DNA of 64,000 nucleotides from Magnolia sinica (lineage: Eukaryota; Streptophyta; Magnoliopsida; Magnoliales; Magnoliaceae): NCBI RefSeq assembly GCF_029962835.1, contig NC_080582.1:76380177-76444176 (forward strand). Reading direction: 5' to 3'. Of the stretch, positions 60,401-64,000 are shown piece after piece. The position numbers were made by a program, and so were the translations under genes. Positions within the stretch are counted from its first letter, which is position 1; each line of letters begins with the position of its first letter. Below the pieces are notes generated by a model, which was not told the origin of the DNA, made no database searches, and saw only the letters and a list, made by a program, of their open reading frames with translations.

Positions 60401-62034
60401 TTTGCTTCATGTTCTCTTAGGTTGAATTTAAAAGAAAAAAGAAAAAAAGAAAGAAAAAGAGAGAGCAAGTAATAGATTTCTGGCATATTTTTTTGATAAA
60501 AAGTTCATTTTGAGGTTTTATTGGCTTTTCCTGATTACCAGAGAGAATTCGAACGAAGAGCCGCTACAATGGGAGGTGGAAATTTTGTTGTCCCTGTGCA
60601 GACTGTTGCTGATTTTCTGGATAACAAGCTATCAGGTAGATACTGTAGAATCACCTTACATTCCAACAATGATTTTTGCAGCTGAGCATCTGTATGTGCC
60701 CCAGATGTGCCGATGTACAGGCATGTGAGAGATCCAAGATCATCAAGTGGGGGAGGGACCTTTAGAAATGCTAACTATTTGTTCACATTCAACCTGTTTA
60801 GGCTAGGAACATGTTGGGTGAACGGCGGAATCACAAAGAGATGAATCTAGGATAGCGATCCAAAATTACCAAGCAAAAGGAAGAAGAACACAACGATTTA
60901 ATGTGGAAAACCCTTTCAGGAAAAACACCACGGCACAAAGCGACAAAAATTCACTATGAAAGCAGAAATTACAAAGAGAGAAGGCTTACCCGATTCGAAA
61001 AACCTTGAATCTCACCCTTGCTCCACCCCTTTGAAACCCTAGAAATATTTAGAAACCCTTGGAATACATCCCAATCCCGTTTACACCCATATTTATAGCC
61101 TATGGGAGAATCCCAAACAAAATCGGAAACAAGTTTCGCAAATCCGGCGGATCCACAAAATTTTGCGCAAAACGTTCGATGTCATCGAAACTTATCCTTT
61201 GATGGCATCGAAGCCTGGTCGATGACATCGAACTAACACCCAAACTGCCCAGAGACAACCCAATTTTCCGTAAAATCTTGATTGCATCGATCTATGTTCG
61301 ATGTCATCGAAGGTTCAATCAAACATCCATTGATGGCATCGGAAAAAGTGCCCAGATGGGTCAGCGACCAACTGGAGAAAATCCGGAAAATCTCGATGGG
61401 ATCGAGCACTGTTCGATGCCATTGAAGGTGGCATCGAACAGACTGTCGACGGCATCGACAGACCTTGTATCTGACTTGATTTAAGACATCAAATACAATA
61501 GAACATTCCCAGAGGTATCATTTGATGAATGTTCCTGATTACACATTGTCCATGTTAGCGCATGTGGGGTGCTTTTGTTTGGCACATACAGATTTCGTGG
61601 GTTGAAAATGCCTTTTGGATGACATCGTAAATCCCTCTGGTGATTCAATTTGATTTGCAAAGGATCCCATCTGCTGTAAAGTCTGCATGTGCCTTTGGTG
61701 ATCCGATTTGATTCCAAATCTGCAATTAACATTTCTTACCTGTGTATTCCCAGTAACATCTGTACCAAAATCAAGTTATCGTTTGGGAGTTAGGGCAGCA
61801 AATCTCCACGAGTTGTTCCCCATTCATGTAACACAGTCTTTACAGCAATCAATTTCAATGTTTGACAAAGAGGTAATTTTCATCATTTCATGTGGCCTCC
61901 CCTTTAAATGAATAAAGCGCTGAGCCTTTTTTTTAAATTTGAAAAATTATACAGTTTCTTGCTAATTCATACCTTCTGGAAACTTTCAGCTGCCTGGATT
62001 TATCTCCAAGGATGCTCTTCTTCATGGAGTAGAG
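30088..62034 (+). CDS. PDE327: FAD-dependent oxidoreductase, PDE327-like, 12 exons, 3' end outside window
   Basis: Joining 12 exons at GT-AG sites gives one open frame of 623 codons (exon coordinates in the following entries). Residues 1 to about 55 are Ser/Pro- then basic-rich, like a plastid transit peptide. V218 to G247 is a Rossmann FAD-binding fold: G222-S-G-P-S-G227, with E245 ending the second strand, where FAD ribose is normally bound. Exon 4 carries [18 protein letters not shown], exon 6 [16 protein letters not shown] and exon 8 [11 protein letters not shown], motifs typical of COG2509 dehydrogenases. From memory, the best match is Arabidopsis At4g30720 (PDE327), linked to a pigment-defective phenotype; the substrate is not established. 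The C-terminal part is missing: exon 12 ends with a donor at 62035 and no later exon is seen. Introns total 30078 nt, swollen by transposons, but no exon is damaged, so the gene looks functional. Confidence 0.85.
30540..30800. repeat. direct duplication in intron 1
   Basis: Two diverged copies of about 115-145 bp share TGTGTTTGCAAACCTGGATT-like and GAGAGCAGTTATGACAGTTG-like words (about 30543-30640 and about 30690-30790). Confidence 0.5.
30814..31532. mobile_element. hAT MITE in intron 1, CGATAT/ATATCCCA words
   Basis: The left end CAGTGTTTTAAGTATCG and the inverted right end CAGTGTTCGAAATATCGG match. A perfect 8-bp duplication GACAAGAT lies on both sides (30806-30813 and 31533-31540), diagnostic of hAT. 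GATATATCCCA and CGATATT words recur near both ends. The 719 bp are non-coding. Confidence 0.92.
33298..33360 (+). CDS. PDE327: PDE327-like exon 2
   Basis: 21 codons, [20 protein letters not shown] then K, phase 0 at both ends, acceptor CTTAG, donor GTTGGT. Confidence 0.85.
33401..33906. mobile_element. fold-back MITE in intron 2
   Basis: The arms AGAGATGCTCCAATGCTCTC and, inverted, GGAGACAAATGCTCAAGTG are followed inward by a near-identical TTATAGTGCTCCTAG. About 505 bp, non-coding, starting about 40 bp after the exon 2 donor. Confidence 0.65.
34681..34915. mobile_element. AATCCTGG-word element in intron 2
   Basis: AATCCTGGATTGG and CCAATCCAGGATTA words occur several times in both orientations. 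No target duplication was resolved. Confidence 0.4.
35443..35886 (+). CDS. PDE327: PDE327-like exon 3 (FAD-binding fold)
   Basis: 148 codons. Starts [20 protein letters not shown], contains [20 protein letters not shown], and ends SNLCFGE before donor GTTATC. The longest exon and the clearest for family assignment. Confidence 0.92.
35887..37442. other. intron 3, left part
   Basis: No gene recognised. It carries a (TTTA)n tract near 36773-36790. Confidence 0.5.
37443..37600. repeat. CAGTGTTTTA terminus and word array of the hAT element
   Basis: CAGTGTTTTACGAATTG begins at 37443, followed by repeated GTATGATTC, GAATCGTAC and ACAATC words in both orientations up to about 37590. This is the layout of a hAT terminus plus subterminal repeats, about 450 bp upstream of the decayed transposase. 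Confidence 0.55.
38041..40621 (+). pseudogene. decayed hAT transposase (DUF659 type) in intron 3
   Basis: Plus-strand fragments follow a plant hAT transposase order: N-terminal part from 38053; [20 protein letters not shown] about 38595; [11 protein letters not shown] about 38690; DUF659 block ([33 protein letters not shown]) 38815-39000; [12 protein letters not shown] about 39460; dimerisation remnant ([11 protein letters not shown]) 39890-39940; [17 protein letters not shown] about 40111-40165; acidic tail with [18 protein letters not shown] to 40621. Stops and frameshifts occur throughout, so no intact protein is possible. The left terminus is probably 37443; a candidate right terminus is AACACTG at 40863-40869, but no matching 8-bp flanks were found. 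Confidence 0.8.
40860..41410 (+). pseudogene. possible LINE RNase H tail
   Basis: A reading such as [29 protein letters not shown] resembles the RNase H C-terminus of plant L1 LINEs, which ends in a NxxADxLAK-like motif. It contains stops. The assignment is weak. Confidence 0.3.
42807..42878 (+). CDS. PDE327: PDE327-like exon 4
   Basis: 24 codons, [20 protein letters not shown] then SVQA. Acceptor GGCAG, donor GTGAGG, phase 0. It continues the [12 protein letters not shown] motif split across a 6.9-kb intron. Confidence 0.88.
42982..43657. mobile_element. hAT MITE in intron 4, TAGCATATGCTA words
   Basis: The ends CCGTGTTTTAAATAGC and, inverted, AAGTGTTTTAAATTGC each differ by one base from a CAGTGTTTTAAAT terminus. 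Flanking 8-mers ATCATATC (42974-42981) and ATCATAGC (43658-43665) match at 7 of 8. The right half is a dense array of TAGCATATGCTACGTAGC-like words in both orientations. It starts about 100 bp after exon 4. A 48-bp RTE LINE tail (43188-43235) is inserted in it. Confidence 0.85.
43188..43235 (-). mobile_element. RTE LINE 3' tail fragment
   Basis: ATCATCATCATCTAAGCCC followed by CCAATTAATTG, the same tail as 1425-1545 and 57445-57620. Confidence 0.6.
44596..44721 (+). CDS. PDE327: PDE327-like exon 5
   Basis: 42 codons, [20 protein letters not shown] through [12 protein letters not shown], phase 0. Followed by a compact 95-nt intron. Confidence 0.9.
44817..45029 (+). CDS. PDE327: PDE327-like exon 6
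   Basis: 71 codons, [20 protein letters not shown] through [18 protein letters not shown] to LVPKEFA, donor GTGAGT. It encodes part of the second half of the FAD domain. Confidence 0.9.
45640..50150 (-). pseudogene. decayed Ty1-copia element D in intron 6
   Basis: Minus-strand order: gag ([23 protein letters not shown]) about 49400-49460; protease region ([12 protein letters not shown], where DSG is expected) about 48375-48410; integrase ([20 protein letters not shown]) 47374-47592; RT start ([14 protein letters not shown]) about 46390; RT core ([11 protein letters not shown]) about 45990-46020. RNase H is absent, so the 3' end is cut off near 45800. A match around AGAAATCATGGTATAGTGA (45724) and AGAAATCATGGCATAGTGA (50029) may mark LTR remnants. 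A tandem duplication of about 55 bp lies at 47872-47980. Heavily frameshifted and in opposite orientation to the host gene. Confidence 0.8.
50345..50710. repeat. minisatellite, about 90-bp unit, 3 to 4 copies
   Basis: The words ACTTGAAAAC, CACAATCCC, CATGGAACCATTC and GAGGTGCCACAT recur with spacing of about 89-91 bp. Units are moderately diverged. Confidence 0.7.
51369..52004. repeat. direct repeat, left copy (LTR-like)
   Basis: A 636-bp unit beginning TGAAGGGATGATGAGAAAG and ending TCCTACATCA, repeated at about 52134-52754. TG...CA ends are LTR-like. Confidence 0.7.
52134..52754. repeat. direct repeat, right copy (LTR-like)
   Basis: Begins CGAAGGGATAATGAGAAAG and ends TCCTACATCA. It differs from the left copy by scattered substitutions and small indels. 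Confidence 0.7.
52966..53013 (+). CDS. PDE327: PDE327-like exon 7
   Basis: 16 codons, [16 protein letters not shown], acceptor AACAG, donor GTAAGA, phase 0. It lies 212 bp after the LTR-like element. Confidence 0.88.
54786..55440. mobile_element. GAGTCGAG-word element inside the LINE
   Basis: Both ends are rich in CGACTCGGCTCG, GAGTCGAGCT and GAGCCGAGCCGAG words, while the middle is unrelated and contains two diverged copies of a TGTTTGATGAAAT-containing segment. It resembles 15848-16836 in composition. Confidence 0.6.
55436..55800. repeat. GCATATGCGAT-word tandem, about 180-bp unit
   Basis: Two copies of a roughly 104-bp block (55438-55541 and 55618-55723) sharing GAAGAAATCGCATAT and CATTCTTTATTATGGGATGA, then a further run of GCATATGCGAT and TGCGATTGCATATG words. 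Confidence 0.7.
56191..56406. mobile_element. GTAACGG-word MITE with target duplication
   Basis: TTGTACATG lies at both flanks (56182-56190 and 56407-56415; the shared stretch extends to TTGTACATGGG). The inverted right end GGTATGCAAAAAACGG resembles the start of the 58258 copy. The interior has GTAACGG / CCGTTAC and GGGCCATTATGG words in both orientations. Confidence 0.7.
56416..57440. other. intron 7, middle part
   Basis: No gene recognised. A short TGTGTGTGTG tract lies near 56508-56522. Confidence 0.45.
57445..58080 (-). pseudogene. RTE-type LINE fragment in intron 7
   Basis: The minus strand reads [19 protein letters not shown] and [16 protein letters not shown] at 57862-58065, the typical RTE reverse-transcriptase end. 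[16 protein letters not shown] and an ATCATCATC tail follow at 57430-57620, with part of the tail duplicated. 5'-truncated and frameshifted. Confidence 0.75.
58258..58448. mobile_element. GTAACGG-word MITE, second copy in intron 7
   Basis: The ends GGTATCCCAAATTGG and, inverted, GGTATGGCCACCGTTACGGC enclose GTAACGG and TAATGGCCG words plus an A/G-rich tract. No clear target duplication. Confidence 0.55.
58469..58484. repeat. (AC)n microsatellite
   Basis: Short ACAC repeat just after the GTAACGG element. Confidence 0.85.
58751..58912 (+). CDS. PDE327: PDE327-like exon 8
   Basis: 54 codons. Contains [20 protein letters not shown] and ends [11 protein letters not shown], acceptor TGCAG, donor GTATCC, phase 0. 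Confidence 0.92.
59336..59497 (+). CDS. PDE327: PDE327-like exon 9
   Basis: 54 codons, [20 protein letters not shown] through [17 protein letters not shown] to LAGVEFQ, phase 0. Confidence 0.92.
59757..59812. mobile_element. GTAACGG-word fragment in intron 9
   Basis: Contains CATAACGGCTGTTAC and related words; too short to define ends. Confidence 0.35.
60542..60635 (+). CDS. PDE327: PDE327-like exon 10
   Basis: 31 codons plus one base: [20 protein letters not shown] then [11 protein letters not shown]. Acceptor ACCAG, donor GTAGAT. The only phase-1 junction in the gene. Confidence 0.88.
60812..61500. mobile_element. solo copia LTR in intron 10
   Basis: 689 bp, related throughout to the LTR at 17156-17719. 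GAACA flanks both sides (60807-60811 and 61501-61505), giving a 5-bp target duplication and showing that it is a solo LTR left after recombination. On the plus strand it starts TGTTGGG and ends ACAATA. Repeated GATGNCATCGA words fill 61175-61465. Confidence 0.88.
61754..61872 (+). CDS. PDE327: PDE327-like exon 11
   Basis: Completes the split Val codon, then [20 protein letters not shown] through [11 protein letters not shown]. Acceptor CCCAG, donor GTAATT. It lies 248 bp after the solo LTR's right target duplication. Confidence 0.88.
61990..62034 (+). CDS. PDE327: PDE327-like exon 12, last coding exon in window
   Basis: 15 codons, [15 protein letters not shown], acceptor TTCAG, donor GTAACA. 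The family has a further C-terminal segment with a GEGAGYAGGI-type motif, which I do not find before 64000. Confidence 0.85.
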
Positions 62035-62467
62035 GTAACATACACCACCTTTTTTGTCAACTTGTATGTTTCTTGCATGAATGAAATTCAGGAACTGATC
62101 ACACGCTTGTATGTTGCCATTGCTATCTTTTCCGGAAGAGGTGCAAACTGAACTTGCATGAGACTCTCACACTTGCCAACTGGAAAACACGTGCAGCTCC
62201 CCAAGCTGCTCATTAGGAGGTCCCACTGTGTGAATGAATCCCTTGCCCAAAAGGTGCTGCCAGTTTGGGTGGGCTCCACATAACCGATTTTGTTATTTAT
62301 CAAGGATTGTGATTCCTGAGGGTTTGTTGTGTTTGTTCAGTGTGGGAGTCTTTTGAGCCGTGTTGTATTTTGTTTTTCTTTTTGTTTTGTCTTTCTTTTT
62401 CTTTTTTGTCTGTTGCTGCTTTCCTGCTTTTTGGGTCAGTGAGTTAAGTTTTCAGGTTTTTAAAAGA

Positions 62468-62527
<60 letters not shown>

Positions 62528-63534
62528 AATCTTCCATCCCATAAATGGACTGGCACGACTTTTGGGTCAGGAAATCTACATTGTGCAGTCTGACTGATGA
62601 AGGGCTTTGATCTTGCACGCACGTATCACTTTGGCATGTTTGAGCTGGGAATCCTGTGGGATTGCACTCATGCGAGGCCCGATTAGCTATTTCTGGAAAG
62701 ATGGAAGCCCAACTCCCAATTTCTCAAATATATTGAATTGCTCTTCCCACCTTAGGGTAGTATCTGCCGATTACATTAATGAATTAGCAGTTCCTAAAAT
62801 TTTGGTGCCATCCTGATATTTTGATCCGTTTGTGTAGAGGTGTTAGAAAAACTAGACCCCAAATACGCCTTTTCTTCTTCTTCTTCGTTTTCTTTTTTTC
62901 TTCATTTTTTTTTTCTCAAAAGGAACTCACTGATTTCAACTTTCTCATCACTCCCTACGTTTGTACGAAAAACCGGCTTTCTTGCAAATGGGTATTTTGA
63001 TTTTCATGAGATTCCAGCATTCATGTCCATTTTCAGAACTGTAGAGGGCGCATCCACTCTATTCACATTGGCTGCCGAAAAAGCATCCTGAGTACTCGGT
63101 TTATAGTTTCCTAGATCTTCCCATTATAATTCCATGGGTCATTTTACCCTGGAGGTATCATATGCTGCTCCATCGGAAAGAAACATCAGTTTCTATTCAA
63201 CCCAGCAATTTTGTGGGTGGGGCACACCTTCCAGTAAACTGATCCTTTGATCTGGTGGGCCCCACACAGGATATTACTTTCCCTAATATTTCCTCCATCA
63301 AATGATCTACCCCATCCTTTCTTGGAGTGCTCTGAAACCTTTTTTTTAAAGATGTACCCAATGCTGCACATGTGAAGGGCCCAATCAGACAGTTAAGATC
63401 ATCAAATTGGGGAGATTATTGAGGCATCTCCCATCAGTAGGGTCCACCATATGAACCTTCTGGGTCACCAAAAGGCAAGGCTCAGTGTACATCCAATTGA
63501 ACCGAGCAGATGCTTGGTCAAACACCGTCTGTTC
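62035..63534. other. start of intron 12, non-coding
   Basis: Contains a long (TA)n tract at 62471-62526 and a TTC/T-rich stretch at about 62868-62925. No coding exon of the gene is recognisable. Confidence 0.6.
62471..62526. repeat. (TA)n microsatellite
   Basis: About 55 bp of uninterrupted TA repeats. Confidence 0.95.
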
Positions 63535-64000
63535 TAGGGTTGGGTCGGGTTGGTTCTCAACCCTAGCCCATCCCAAGGTTCTTGTACCTCAACCCTAACC
63601 CAACCCAACCCAACCTCGGGTTGGGAATTCTCAACCCAAGCCCAACCCAAGCGGGTTCGGTCGGGTTGGTCGGGTGGATACATGCTAATATTTTAATGAT
63701 TGCATTAGTTTATTATATTTCGATACATGTCTTATTTTTATATCTATTATTTTATTAATTATATATGTAGTTCTAAACAAACGAGCTAAAATATAGGACA
63801 ACTACTCATTTAAAAGTCGTGTTGTGTAGCACACAATCTATTTGGGAGAGAGAAATCGAGCATATCTTGTTAGCTTGAGTCATCGGAAATGATGTGAACC
63901 AATGAGACCCGACAACACAGAAATTTCCTGTGTCTTCAACACATATGATCCACACTCAATTATAATTTATAAGTAACTTATATATTGATCGGGTTCGGGT
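63535..64000. mobile_element. GGGTTGGG-word element, left part, runs off window
   Basis: Begins TAGGGTTGGGTCGGGTTGG and is rich in AACCCAACCC words to about 63670. It then continues with sequence matching 1-256 in the same orientation from about 63766 to the edge. Confidence 0.55.

Noticed and set aside
62840..63091. Open frame in intron 12 as the missing last exon
   Set aside because: The translation is a Ser/Phe-rich low-complexity run and lacks the expected C-terminal GEGAGYAGG-type motif.
63535..63670. AACCCAACCC runs resembling interstitial telomere repeats
   Set aside because: The words are irregular, occur in both orientations and do not follow the plant TTTAGGG unit; they belong to a repeat also present at 1-401.

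Overview
This window is nuclear DNA from a flowering plant with a large, repeat-rich genome. The evidence is a plastid-type FAD oxidoreductase gene with GT-AG introns, a plant RING-type E3 ligase gene, Ty1-copia elements of plant type, L1 and RTE LINEs, hAT and Mutator-like MITEs, and many TA/GA/CT microsatellites. Dense GTGGGCCCCAC-type fold-back MITEs remind me of magnoliid genomes, but that is an impression and not a determination. I recognised no tRNA, rRNA, CRISPR array or bacterial-style operon.

Layout. 1-8000 is intergenic: the end of a GGGTTGGG-word element, an RTE LINE tail, several fold-back MITEs and a GTAACGG-word element. 8074-8769 is an intact single-exon gene (+) for a membrane-anchored RING protein. 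9.5-10.8 kb holds two fold-back MITEs, one with a perfect 9-bp target duplication. 11.5-21.7 kb is a pile-up of decayed Ty1-copia elements, all on the minus strand, interrupted by a hAT MITE (12237-12968) and a GAGTCGAG-word element (15848-16836) flanked by an exact 36-bp direct repeat. 21.9-26.4 kb is a set of insertions in TA microsatellites, enclosed by an inverted repeat pair. 26.46-28.14 kb is a Mutator-like MITE with a second MITE nested inside it. 28.2-29.5 kb is AT-rich with nothing recognised. 29.5-30.0 kb is a MITE immediately upstream of the main gene.

The main gene (+, 30088 to beyond 62034) is an FAD-dependent oxidoreductase of the Arabidopsis PDE327 (At4g30720) / bacterial COG2509 type. 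I reconstruct 12 coding exons (1869 nt, 623 codons), joined in frame by 11 GT-AG introns totalling 30078 nt; the final exon(s) lie beyond the window. The introns carry most of the mobile DNA: a decayed autonomous hAT (intron 3), hAT MITEs (introns 1 and 4), a minus-strand copia and a direct-repeat pair resembling a short LTR element (intron 6), an interrupted L1 LINE and an RTE LINE (intron 7), and a solo copia LTR with a 5-bp target duplication (intron 10).

The most interesting pattern is a group of elements each built from a different short, quasi-palindromic word repeated in both orientations (CGATAT, TAGCAT, GTAACGG, GAGTCGAG, GGGTTGG, GCATATGCGA, AATCCTGG). Three of them share a CAGTGTTTTAA-like terminus with 8-bp target duplications, and the decayed hAT in intron 3 starts with the same terminus and has its own word array. 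This looks like one hAT lineage whose subterminal repeats diversify while its ends stay fixed.
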